A DNA stretch of 26,342 bases. It comes from RGIG1666 sp045595745 (GTDB lineage Bacteria; Bacillota; Clostridia; UBA1381; UBA9506). The DNA lies in assembly GCA_045595745.1 (NCBI GenBank), contig JAZOBB010000112.1:1-26342 (forward strand), written 5' to 3'. Position 1 is the first letter of the stretch; each line of letters opens with the position of its first letter. A program made the translations under genes and the position numbers. The notes below the pieces were generated by a model, which was not told the DNA's origin, did not search any database, and saw nothing but the letters and a program-made list of their open reading frames with translations. Of the stretch, positions 6,026 to 14,384 are shown in pieces.

Positions 6026-7210
6026 TTATTTTAAGTTTTTAAAATCAGGAATTTCCATAGGTGCTCCACCTGCAGCAATTGATTTTTCAGAAAGCGGAGT
6101 TATGCACATCCATGCAGCAGCATCATACGCATCTATAGGCATAGGTTTGTTATTAATTACACAGTCAAAGAAATCGCTGTATACTAAATAATCCATTCCG
6201 CCATGACCACCATGAACACCGTCTGCTAAAAACTTTTTCCATACATCGTGTTCGTATTTTTCTGCATATTTATCTGCGTTGCCCCACTGCGCTTTCCACT
6301 CTGCGTGATCTTCTTCGCTAACTTCTCCATCAATAAAAACTGAATCGGTAAATTCTTCATACATACCTTTTGTTCCTCTTACAGTAAAGCCGCGGCTGTA
6401 ATATCTCGGAAGAGTTGTGTCAAGGGTAATTGTAATTGTTTCACCACGTTCACATTTAATAACGGTAGTTACAATATCACCTTGAGCAAATGTTGCATTT
6501 ACGAGTTCTTCGTCGTCAGCTTTTTTCTCAAGGATATACTCATGCATACCAACACTTTTCGATGCAGTTGATGTAAGGCTTACAAAGCGGTTGCCACGGT
6601 TTATATCGAGCACCTGAGCGATAGGTCCGATTTCGTGTGTAGGATAGTTTTCACAGTTACGAGTTAAATACTCATGTAAGCGGTAATGACGCAATTCTTT
6701 GCCGTTAGCTACTTCAGAACGCAAGTCATGATGATATCCGCCGCTGCAGTGCACCAAAGTGCCAAAAACTCCTAATTTTGCCATATTAAGTGCCATCATT
6801 TCACGTCTGCCGTAGCAGCAGTTTTCCATAAACATAAACGGAGTTTTTGTTCTTTCATATGCTTCTACAAGCTTAAAGCATTCTTCTAAGGTCTCGACAC
6901 CGCCGATTTCGCATCCGCAGGGAATGCCGGCCTCTAAACATTCAACAGTCATATCTATATGCTTATTCCATGATGCTGCAACCACCACACAGTCAACCTT
7001 ATCCTTTGATAAAACCTCTTTATAATTAGTTGTTTTAAACGGTTCAGGATGTCCTGCTTCAGTAATAACCTTTGCCGCATCTTCTACTCTGTCTTCGTAG
7101 CTGTCGCAAAGTGCAGTTACAACAACACTTTCGTGGTGTGCAAAAACCTCGTTTACAAGCTGAGCTCCACGTTGACCCAAGCCAATAACACCTAATCTGA
7201 GTTTTTTCAT
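6026..7210 (-). CDS. Gfo/Idh/MocA-fold protein of GH109 type (NAD-dependent glycosidase candidate)
   Basis: A 394-residue cytoplasmic protein has the N-terminal Rossmann motif GVIGLGQRG (7-15). The dehydrogenase EKP motif is absent, and the corresponding stretch reads CEIGGVET. From memory of the GH109 alpha-N-acetylgalactosaminidase from Elizabethkingia, many blocks match along the length: MENCCYGRR (128-136), GGYHHDLR (157-164), YPTHEIGPIAQVLDINRGNR (189-208), DTTLPRYYSRGF (264-275), GHGGMDYLV (335-343) and YDAAAWMCITPLSEKSIA (362-379). GH109 enzymes cleave glycosides through a transient NAD redox cycle. I infer an intracellular glycosidase on GalNAc-like or other deoxy/amino sugars; a plain oxidoreductase is the alternative. 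The frame extends 25 residues further upstream, but the ATG at 7210 has AAAGGGGAAT before it and begins at the conserved MKKLRLGVIG. It is divergent from an AraC regulator. Confidence 0.78.
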   Translation of the reverse strand: MKKLRLGVIGLGQRGAQLVNEVFAHHESVVVTALCDSYEDRVEDAAKVITEAGHPEPFKTTNYKEVLSKDKVDCVVVAASWNKHIDMTVECLEAGIPCGCEIGGVETLEECFKLVEAYERTKTPFMFMENCCYGRREMMALNMAKLGVFGTLVHCSGGYHHDLRSEVANGKELRHYRLHEYLTRNCENYPTHEIGPIAQVLDINRGNRFVSLTSTASKSVGMHEYILEKKADDEELVNATFAQGDIVTTVIKCERGETITITLDTTLPRYYSRGFTVRGTKGMYEEFTDSVFIDGEVSEEDHAEWKAQWGNADKYAEKYEHDVWKKFLADGVHGGHGGMDYLVYSDFFDCVINNKPMPIDAYDAAAWMCITPLSEKSIAAGGAPMEIPDFKNLK

Positions 7211-7238
7211 TTTTATTCCCCTTTTCGTTAAATATGTA

Positions 7239-7267
7239 TTTACTTTTAAAATTCTGTATGGTATTAT
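7239..7267 (+). promoter_or_regulatory. Promoter of the AraC-family regulator gene
   Basis: -35 TTTACT (7239-7244) and -10 TATTAT (7262-7267) have a 17-bp spacer. The -10 box overlaps the -10 of the opposing promoter, so the two may compete. Confidence 0.55.
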
Positions 7268-7293
7268 TATAGCATAATAAAACATATAAACAA
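7266..7293 (-). promoter_or_regulatory. Promoter of the GH109-type gene
   Basis: On the minus strand, -35 TTGTTT (7288-7293) and consensus -10 TATAAT (7266-7271) have a 16-bp spacer. It overlaps the divergent promoter by two bases of the -10 boxes. Confidence 0.65.
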
Positions 7294-7315
7294 TTCGAAA
7301 AAGGATGTTTTTTAT

Positions 7316-8182
7316 ATGAAAACGGATAAAAAATACATATCATCAATATTACCACTTAATAAAAATGAAAATTTAATTTCGGTAAGTAATATTTATTCAA
7401 TTTTTGAGGGAAAGCATTCGCCGGAATTTTATTTTGAAGGCGAATGTCATACTCCGTGGGAATTTGTATATGTTATTGATGGTCAAGTAGGAATAACTGC
7501 CGACAAACGTGTTTATTCTTTGTCTGCCGGAGATATAATTTTTCACAAGCCAATGGAATTTCACAAAATTTGGAGTGAAAATGAAAGCAGGTCACATGTT
7601 TTTATATGCTCATTTGATTTAGAAGGAAAAGCTGTTCATCAATTGCGAAACGGAATTTATAAGCTTGACGATGAAGCAACGCATATTATTAATTTGTTAC
7701 TTAATATGTTGCGCAAGAATAATTCGGATGCAAGTTTAGGCAGTTCGTATCTAAATTATGGTGATTTAATCACCGAAAACAGCATGATTACTCAGCTTTG
7801 TGTTAATTATTTAGAACTTATTTTTGTTTATCTTACATATGCTGATAAAAGTATTCATTTAACCGAATCTAATGAAAGAACAAATCTTTATACAAAAATT
7901 GTAGGAGTGCTTGAAGAGCATATTTATGATAAAATAACCATATCTGAGATTGCTGATGTTTTAAATGTTAGTTCTGCAACGGTAAAAAACTGTTTTGCAG
8001 AATTTGCCGGTTGCGGTGTACATAAATATTTTCTTAATATTAAGATAAGAAAGGCTATTGAATTGTTAAGAAAAGGAAAGAATGTAAACGAAGTAAGTGA
8101 TATGTTACAGTTTGCAAATCCGAACTATTTTAGTTATGTATTTAAGCGTGAAACCGGTACTTGCGCAAGTTCATATAAATAG
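7316..8182 (+). CDS. AraC-family transcriptional regulator with cupin-type sensor domain
   Basis: This 288-residue protein has an N-terminal cupin-like ligand domain of about 90 residues (FYFEGECHTPWEFVYVIDGQ, then LSAGDIIFHKPMEFHKIW, the usual double beta-strand motifs). It ends in an AraC-type double helix-turn-helix at about 195-288 (DKITISEIADVLNVSSATVK, then ANPNYFSYVFKRETGTCASSYK). Such proteins bind DNA and usually activate sugar-use genes in response to a small ligand. AAAAAGGA lies about ten bases before the ATG. The gene is divergent from the GH109-type gene and convergent with rhaB, so both are natural targets, but the effector is not deducible from sequence. Confidence 0.9.
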   Translation: MKTDKKYISSILPLNKNENLISVSNIYSIFEGKHSPEFYFEGECHTPWEFVYVIDGQVGITADKRVYSLSAGDIIFHKPMEFHKIWSENESRSHVFICSFDLEGKAVHQLRNGIYKLDDEATHIINLLLNMLRKNNSDASLGSSYLNYGDLITENSMITQLCVNYLELIFVYLTYADKSIHLTESNERTNLYTKIVGVLEEHIYDKITISEIADVLNVSSATVKNCFAEFAGCGVHKYFLNIKIRKAIELLRKGKNVNEVSDMLQFANPNYFSYVFKRETGTCASSYK

Positions 8183-8213
8183 GTGGTGCAGCAAAAGCTG
8201 CACCACCTATTTT
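8177..8213. terminator. Bidirectional terminator between the AraC gene and rhaB
   Basis: A perfect 16-bp stem AAATAGGTGGTGCAGC/GCTGCACCACCTATTT (8177-8192 and 8197-8212) has an AAAA loop. It starts within the AraC stop region and ends five bases before the rhaB stop. Confidence 0.9.
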
Positions 8214-8216
8214 GTA

Positions 8217-9701
8217 TTATAATGTCGCTATTTTCTTGAATTTTTCATATGCTGCGTTCCAATCATCGCTATCCTGCGGTTCATAAACCTTAATTGGGAA
8301 TGAATCACGAATAATTGTGCGTGCTTCGGTAAGTGATGAAATCTTGCCCAATGCCATCAGCTGAACCACTGCATTACCTGTGCTTGTAGCCTCAACCGGT
8401 CCAGCTACAACACGTTTTCCGGTTGCGTTTGATACAAAGCTTGTAACCATAGTATCTTTAATTCCGCCGCCTAACATATGAACAGCCTCTAACTTTTTGC
8501 CCTGCACATCTTCTAAAGCATCGGCAACCATACGGCACTTCATAGCTAAACTCTGCGCTGCGCAACGAATAACCTCTCCCTCAGTTTGAGGAACTTTCTG
8601 TCCTGTTCTTTCGCAGAAGTTTCTTATTTTTTGCGGCATATTGCCCGGAGTTGCAAAATCATGATAATCAGGGTCAATAAACGACTCAAACGGAGCTGCG
8701 CCCCATGCTGCTTTTTCTAAATCGTCAAACGAAAGCTCTTTGCCTTCTCTTTCCCACTGACGACGGCATTCCTGAATAATCCAAAGACCCATAATATTTT
8801 TAAGGAAACGGATTTTACCACAAACGCCACCTTCGTTAGTAAAGTCATACTTAAATGAATGCTCTGTTACGCTCGGAGCATCTAACTCGGCACCCATAAG
8901 AGCCCATGTTCCTGTGGATATGTAGGCATAGCTGTAATCTTCTGTTACGGGAACACTTGCAACAGCCGATGCGGTATCGTGCGAACCGACAGCAATTACG
9001 GGTATTTTCGGGCAACCGAGTTCTTCGCAAATTGCATCAGACAGCTCACCAATAACATTTCCCGGTTCAATAATATCGCAAAGAATATCAGACGGAATTT
9101 CGAGTTTATACAAAAGCTCTTTATTCCATTTTTTTGTATGCGGATTAAGCATCATCGAGGTCGATGCCTCGGTGTATTCATTTTTCATAACTCCTGTTAA
9201 AAAGTAATTAAAAATATCAGGAATAAATAACAACTTCTTAGCCATCGGCAAGGTAGAATCCTTCTGCTCTTTTGCAGCCATAAGCTGAAAGAGTGTGTTA
9301 AAGAAACTAAACTGAATTCCTGTCTGGTCAAAAATATATTTTTTGCCGACTTTTTTATCAGCCAAATCAATCATTCCGTTTGTTCTTTCGTCGCGGTAAT
9401 GGTAAGGATTTCCTAACAATTTGCCGTTTTCATCAAACAAACCATAGTCAACACCCCAGGTGTCAATACCAATTGCTTCAATATCCTTATGTCCTGCATT
9501 TAAGGTTTTTGTAATACCCTTCTTTATTTCAAAAAACAAGCGCAAAACGTCCCAATGATAGCTTCCGTTTATCATAACAGGGTCGTTAGAAAAACGATGC
9601 ATTTCCTCTATTTCAAGTTTTTTTCCGTCAAAAGTAAACAGCATAGCACGTCCGCTTGACGCTCCAAAGTCAAAAGCTAAAACTTTGCTGATGGTTGCCA
9701 T
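8217..9701 (-). CDS. rhaB: Rhamnulokinase
   Basis: This FGGY-family sugar kinase phosphorylates L-rhamnulose at O-1 with ATP, the second step of rhamnose catabolism. At 494 residues it is close to the usual size. The N-terminal FDFGASSGRAMLF phosphate-binding motif, YHWDVLRLFFEIKKGI, EAIGIDTWGVDYGL and the ATP-domain stretch YISTGTWALMGAEL are characteristic of RhaB rather than of glycerol or xylulose kinases. The frame allows a start at 9722, but ATG 9701 follows AAGGGGGAATTAAAA and starts at the conserved MATISKVLAFDFG. Rhamnose isomerase and rhamnulose-1-phosphate aldolase genes are not in the window. It sits next to an AraC regulator, which suggests shared sugar control. Confidence 0.92.
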   Translation of the reverse strand: MATISKVLAFDFGASSGRAMLFTFDGKKLEIEEMHRFSNDPVMINGSYHWDVLRLFFEIKKGITKTLNAGHKDIEAIGIDTWGVDYGLFDENGKLLGNPYHYRDERTNGMIDLADKKVGKKYIFDQTGIQFSFFNTLFQLMAAKEQKDSTLPMAKKLLFIPDIFNYFLTGVMKNEYTEASTSMMLNPHTKKWNKELLYKLEIPSDILCDIIEPGNVIGELSDAICEELGCPKIPVIAVGSHDTASAVASVPVTEDYSYAYISTGTWALMGAELDAPSVTEHSFKYDFTNEGGVCGKIRFLKNIMGLWIIQECRRQWEREGKELSFDDLEKAAWGAAPFESFIDPDYHDFATPGNMPQKIRNFCERTGQKVPQTEGEVIRCAAQSLAMKCRMVADALEDVQGKKLEAVHMLGGGIKDTMVTSFVSNATGKRVVAGPVEATSTGNAVVQLMALGKISSLTEARTIIRDSFPIKVYEPQDSDDWNAAYEKFKKIATL

Positions 9702-9755
9702 TTTTAATTCCCCCTTATGCAAATATAAGTTATTTTAAATTTAACTACAATAAAT

Positions 9756-9784
9756 AGCTTATCATAGCAATGTTTAATTGTCAA
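9756..9784 (-). promoter_or_regulatory. Promoter of rhaB
   Basis: On the minus strand a consensus -35 TTGACA (9779-9784) has a weak -10 TAAGCT (9756-9761) 17 bp away. A perfect -35 with a poor -10 fits a promoter that needs an activator such as the neighbouring AraC protein, but that is inference. Confidence 0.5.
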
Positions 9785-9794
9785 TAAATGATTT

Positions 9795-9832
9795 TAAACA
9801 AACTCCTGCACAAAAGTGCAAGGAGTTTGTTT
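9795..9832 (-). terminator. Intrinsic terminator after metY
   Basis: The stem AAACAAACTCC-TGCAC / GTGCA-AGGAGTTTGTTT has one bulged base and an AAAA loop. It lies just after the metY stop on the minus strand, and the tail TAAAATCATTTATT is only moderately U-rich. Confidence 0.78.
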
Positions 9833-9840
9833 AGTTGTTT

Positions 9841-11115
9841 TTAGGCGTTTAGTGCCTGTTCAATATCGGCGATAATATCCTCAACATTTTCAATACCTAC
9901 CGAGAATCTGATAAGGTCAGGTGTTACACCTGCTGCCTCAAGCTCTGCATCGTTTAACTGTCTGTGAGTATGGCTTGCAGGATGCAAAACTGAAGTTCTT
10001 GCATCTGCAACGTGAGTTACGATAGCAGCGAGCTTTAAGCTATCCATAAACTTAACAGCCGCTTCTCGTCCACCTTTTACACCGAAAGAAATAACTCCGC
10101 AAGAGCCGTTTGGCAAATATTTTTGTGCTAAATCATAGTATTTATCGCCGGGCAAGCCGCAGTATTTTACCCACGAAACCTTATCATTTTTGCTTAAATA
10201 TTCAGCAACGGCCTGAGCATTTGAACAATGTCGTTCCATTCTGAGAGGTAATGTTTCAAGACCTAAGTTTAATAAAAATGCGTTATGCGGCGAAGGTATA
10301 GAACCTAAATCACGCATAACCTGTGCTGTAAGCTTTGTTATATAAGCAGCTTTACCAAATTTTTCTGTGTAGGTTATTCCGTGATATGAAGCATCAGGAG
10401 TTGTAAGTCCTGGGAACTTGCCGGCTTTAACCCAATCAAAGTTACCGCTGTCAACTACTGCGCCACCAACACTTGTAGCGTGTCCGTCCATATATTTTGT
10501 AGTTGAATGAACAACAATATCCGCTCCCCATTCAAACGGTCTGCAGTTTATAGGTGTAGCAAAGGTATTATCAATTATAAGCGGAACATTGTGTGCGTGT
10601 GCGATTTTTGCCCATTTTTCAATATCTAACACAACTAAAGCCGGATTTGCTATTGTTTCGCCAAACATTGCTTTTGTGTTGTCGCGGAAAGCTGCATTTA
10701 ATGTTTCTTCATCGCTGTCGGGATCAACAAAGGTTACTTCTATTCCCAGTTTTTTCATTGTAACACCAAAAAGATTGAATGTGCCGCCATATACACTGCT
10801 TGAGCAAACAAAATGGTCGCCTGCCTGGCAAATGTTGAATATGGAATAAAAACATGCCGCCTGACCTGATGATGTAAGCATAGCAGCAACACCGCCTTCT
10901 AAATCGGCAATTTTAGCCGCCACAGCATCATTTGTCGGATTTGCAAGTCTTGTGTAAAAATATCCGCTTTCTTCTAAATCAAAGAGCTTTCCCATCTGTT
11001 CGGTCGAACCGTATTTCCATGTTGTACTTTGATAAATAGGTAAAACTCTGGGTTCTCCGTTTTCGGGAGTGTATCCGCTTTGGATACATTTGGTTTCAAT
11101 TTTGTAATCTGACAT
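9841..11115 (-). CDS. metY: O-acetylhomoserine sulfhydrylase (aminocarboxypropyltransferase)
   Basis: This PLP enzyme of the Cys/Met metabolism family makes homocysteine directly from O-acetylhomoserine and sulfide. At 424 residues it has the length of MetY rather than the shorter (~380) MetB/MetC enzymes. The PLP lysine is Lys207 in VVHSTTKYMDG, and the N-terminal Tyr/Arg site is GYFYTRLANPTNDAVA (51-66). AGGAGG eight bases upstream overlaps the stop of yhaN, so it is probably read as the last gene of the yhaO-yhaN run. Its substrate is the predicted product of MetA (338-1255). There is no sign of a SAM riboswitch or S-box in front of it. Confidence 0.94.
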   Translation of the reverse strand: MSDYKIETKCIQSGYTPENGEPRVLPIYQSTTWKYGSTEQMGKLFDLEESGYFYTRLANPTNDAVAAKIADLEGGVAAMLTSSGQAACFYSIFNICQAGDHFVCSSSVYGGTFNLFGVTMKKLGIEVTFVDPDSDEETLNAAFRDNTKAMFGETIANPALVVLDIEKWAKIAHAHNVPLIIDNTFATPINCRPFEWGADIVVHSTTKYMDGHATSVGGAVVDSGNFDWVKAGKFPGLTTPDASYHGITYTEKFGKAAYITKLTAQVMRDLGSIPSPHNAFLLNLGLETLPLRMERHCSNAQAVAEYLSKNDKVSWVKYCGLPGDKYYDLAQKYLPNGSCGVISFGVKGGREAAVKFMDSLKLAAIVTHVADARTSVLHPASHTHRQLNDAELEAAGVTPDLIRFSVGIENVEDIIADIEQALNA

Positions 11116-11125
11116 TTTCTGCCTC

Positions 11126-13291
11126 CTAATTTAATATTATTCTGTTATTATTTCCAAATAAGTCTGCTTGCGATTCATGACATGTAAAATAAATAATTTG
11201 CTCAGCGTCACAATTCGCTTTTAAATAATTTGCCGTAAGAGCTGCTCTTTTATCATCCATTTGTAAAAATGTATCATCTAAGACTAGCAACGGAATTTTA
11301 TCGTCAAATATAACTTTAGCAATTCCCAGTCTTAAAGCAAAATATAATATATCATAGGTGCCGCCGCTTAAATACTCTGCACTTACAATTTCACCGTTTT
11401 TATTTTCTTTAAGCATAATTTTATAATCGTCTGATACGCGCAATTCGCTATATTTACCATCCGTTAAGATGCTTACAATTTCTCCTGCATATTCATTTAA
11501 AACAGGAGCAAAGCCTTGCTTTATCTCTGAATAGCTGTTAAAAAGAGCATTTTGTGCCATATTAAGAGCATCGTAATAAAAGCGATACTGCTCGATTTTC
11601 TCTTCGATTTCAGCAAGCTCAGTTAATATTACATCGGTGCTTTTGACACCTGATGATGCTTCCTCTACACGATAACGCACATTTTCGTATTCGCGCTGAT
11701 TTTTAAGTTGATTTGTATGATTTTCGCTTAAAAGAGCATCGAGTTCTTCTAAAGATTTTCCTTTATATTCGCGAGCATCGTCTGAAAATGTCGTAGCTGT
11801 TTCTGTTGGTATTCGTTTTAAATCTTCATTTATTTGTTCCTGCGTTTGTAAAAGTAAAGAAAGCTCTTTTTGCGAGGCTGTGATATTCTGCACCAGTTGA
11901 TTTTTGTCTGCAATAATCTGCGCAAGCTGATGCACATTATCAACAGAAGCAATACATAAAATATCATTAAGAGCCTTTTGCTTTTCGATAAGTCTTGAAT
12001 TAATTTCTTTAACTCTTTCTTCAGAAGTTTCTTTTTCTAAAAGCTCTATTTCATTTTCTAATTCTAAAACCTCTTCTTTTTGAGCTTTTAAGCCGAATTT
12101 ACCGACAAATGAAATAATGCCTAATAAAATTCCGACCGGCAGTAATGTTAATAGAATTAACGAAAGAGTTACTCCTAATACAATACCTAATACCGAAACG
12201 GCTAAAGCTATAATAAGCATTGGTATGTTTATGCCAGATTTTTGCTTTGTTTTTTTATCTTTAAGCTGTTCTTTTAATTCTGCAAGCCGCTCTTTTAAAT
12301 CGTTAATATCCTTTAATTCATCTTTAATTGTATTTACATCATTTTCTGTCTGCGCAAGTTCAATTAATTCTGTTTGAGTTATATTTTCGGCAAAGTTATA
12401 TTTTTTTATTTGCTCATTATACAATTCCAGTTGTTTTTGTAGCTCACTGATTCTGAACTCGTTTTCTGTTTTGCGTTCAGCTAATCTGTTGTGTTCAGCA
12501 TTTGTTTTTTCTGTTTCAAGCAGATGTAAATGTTCTTTGGCAAGAGCTTTTTGTGTTTCAAGTTCTGATAACTCATTTGTTAAACGGTCATTCTCTTGCT
12601 TTAAACGATTTTGTAAAATAATATCTTCACGAAAAAGTTTACTTACACGTATGGATTCTGCCAGCTCGTATTCCAACTCAGCTTTTTCTTGTTCTAATCG
12701 CGGCAAAATACCTGCTCTTTCGCTTTTTGATATAATTTCGTGTCTGGCTTTTGAAATTGCATCAGCCGCTGCCTGATATGATATATCTTCTGCGCCGCTC
12801 TGACCTAAGTTAGAAAGTTTTTTTAATACTTCATCATCACTGTCGGGTGAAATAGCGGCTCCCAACTGACTGATAAATAACGTCTTTAAAAAGCCATCCT
12901 CTCCAACGCTTAAGAATGTGCTGCCAATATCATCAGGTGAAATATTAGAAATATCCTCCCAAGAAGTTCCGTCTTTTAATGAAAACTTATCGCCCCTGCG
13001 TGTTTTGGCGAATTTTCGGCTCAATACATAAGGGCGACCGTTATGTATAAAATGTATGCTACCTGCCATCGATTCTCCATCCCAAGGCAGATAACGTTTT
13101 CTTGCGTCCTCGCGTATGCCGAGTTTTTTGCTTTCGTTCGGCAAACCGTAAAACATAGCATATAAAAACGCACATAAAGTAGATTTACCGGCTTCGTTTT
13201 GCCCTAAAATTACGTTTAAACCGTCATTTAAATCAAGTGTAAAGTTTTTATACTTGCCAAAGTTGTCTATTTCTATTTTGGTTATTTTCAC
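11126..13291 (-). CDS. yhaN: YhaN-like SbcC/Rad50-type ATPase
   Basis: This 721-residue SMC-like protein has a split ABC ATPase head. The N-terminal Walker A is GQNEAGKST (30-38). The C-terminal part has the signature LSGGT (641-645) and Walker B IPLLVLDDTF (666-674). Between them lie long heptad-rich coiled coils (about 200-350 and 400-570), interrupted by a strongly hydrophobic stretch at about 354-398 that could form a membrane hairpin. Rad50/SbcC relatives partner a metallophosphoesterase in DNA end processing. The start codon overlaps the yhaO stop by four bases (ATGA), so the two are translationally coupled. The Rad50 zinc hook CxxC is absent, as expected for the YhaN group. Confidence 0.85.
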   Translation of the reverse strand: MKITKIEIDNFGKYKNFTLDLNDGLNVILGQNEAGKSTLCAFLYAMFYGLPNESKKLGIREDARKRYLPWDGESMAGSIHFIHNGRPYVLSRKFAKTRRGDKFSLKDGTSWEDISNISPDDIGSTFLSVGEDGFLKTLFISQLGAAISPDSDDEVLKKLSNLGQSGAEDISYQAAADAISKARHEIISKSERAGILPRLEQEKAELEYELAESIRVSKLFREDIILQNRLKQENDRLTNELSELETQKALAKEHLHLLETEKTNAEHNRLAERKTENEFRISELQKQLELYNEQIKKYNFAENITQTELIELAQTENDVNTIKDELKDINDLKERLAELKEQLKDKKTKQKSGINIPMLIIALAVSVLGIVLGVTLSLILLTLLPVGILLGIISFVGKFGLKAQKEEVLELENEIELLEKETSEERVKEINSRLIEKQKALNDILCIASVDNVHQLAQIIADKNQLVQNITASQKELSLLLQTQEQINEDLKRIPTETATTFSDDAREYKGKSLEELDALLSENHTNQLKNQREYENVRYRVEEASSGVKSTDVILTELAEIEEKIEQYRFYYDALNMAQNALFNSYSEIKQGFAPVLNEYAGEIVSILTDGKYSELRVSDDYKIMLKENKNGEIVSAEYLSGGTYDILYFALRLGIAKVIFDDKIPLLVLDDTFLQMDDKRAALTANYLKANCDAEQIIYFTCHESQADLFGNNNRIILN

Positions 13292-14367
13292 GGCAGCTTC
13301 ACCTTCTCTCCGGACAATGCCTCAAGTCCGTAGCTTAGTGCCTGATTTATCAGCGGAGATGAACCATTTTCTGCTTGTTTTAAAATTTCATTTATAAATA
13401 ATCCTTTTAAGCTGTATTCTTCACTTAATTTTTTCAAATCAATTTTAGCACGTGTTTCATCTTTAATTTTTGCAGAAAAACAATGCAAGCTTTCTAAAAT
13501 AATAGCGGGTTGAACAGAAAACTCTGCTTCGCCAACAAGAACAATTTTGTACAAATCGTCGGGTGTGCCCTTCATCGCCAGTAAAATTCTGCCGCAAAGT
13601 GTCTCATAGCTTTCAGCACCACTCACATCAACAGTAATTTCGTGATATATTCTTTTAGCTAACGGAATAAACTCAACATAAGTATCATTTTTATCAATTA
13701 CAGCCTTTACAACACCCTTTTGACCTAATTCGTCAAAACCGCGACCTTCAGGACAACCAGGATATACAGCACAGGTTTTGCCAAATTGCATTTTTTCGCT
13801 ATAGGCATGAATATGACCGAGGGCAAGATAATCAAGCCCGCTTTCTGCTATTTCCTGCTTGGATATAGGGTTATATGCTCCACCTATATCTGCATGCATT
13901 GCCATTATATTAATTTTTTCTTCATCATCTACGCTAAAACCGTTAAGTAGTGAGTTTGGCTCATCCTGTGACGCAAACGAAACTCCGTAAATGTCAAAGC
14001 CTTTACATTCTATTTTTTCTATTTTGTCAGAAAAAATGTGTACATTTTCGCCAAAATTATAAATTTTGTAATATGAACCGGGAGCATTGCAATCGTGATT
14101 TCCGGCAGCAATAAACACCGGAATGTGTGAAATTTGAGAAAGCTTTTCTCTAATATAACGCAGTGTCTGTGAGCTTACAGTTAAAGAGTCAAATAAATCA
14201 CCGCTGATTATTAATGCATCAGCCTTTTCACTTTCGGCGAGATTTGTAATGCGTCCAAAAACCTGTCTTAACTCTTCTCGGCGAATTTCTGCTTTTTGTG
14301 CAGAGTCAAGCCCTTTAAACGGCGAATCGAAATGTAAATCCGCGCAATGAATAATAGTTACAGCCAT
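13288..14367 (-). CDS. yhaO: YhaO-like SbcD/Mre11-type metallophosphoesterase
   Basis: This 359-residue calcineurin-like phosphoesterase is related to SbcD/Mre11 nucleases and is presumed to act on DNA with the neighbouring ATPase. All metal-site motifs are present: CADLHFDSP (8-16), SGDLFDS (55-61), GNHDC (89-93), MHADIGG (157-163) and GHIHAY (184-189). The C-terminal region (about 230-359) is the less conserved capping part. AGGTGA precedes the ATG, and it follows the histidine kinase stop by 17 bases. Confidence 0.88.
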   Translation of the reverse strand: MAVTIIHCADLHFDSPFKGLDSAQKAEIRREELRQVFGRITNLAESEKADALIISGDLFDSLTVSSQTLRYIREKLSQISHIPVFIAAGNHDCNAPGSYYKIYNFGENVHIFSDKIEKIECKGFDIYGVSFASQDEPNSLLNGFSVDDEEKINIMAMHADIGGAYNPISKQEIAESGLDYLALGHIHAYSEKMQFGKTCAVYPGCPEGRGFDELGQKGVVKAVIDKNDTYVEFIPLAKRIYHEITVDVSGAESYETLCGRILLAMKGTPDDLYKIVLVGEAEFSVQPAIILESLHCFSAKIKDETRAKIDLKKLSEEYSLKGLFINEILKQAENGSSPLINQALSYGLEALSGEKVKLP

Positions 14368-14384
14368 TATTTCACCTGTTTTCG

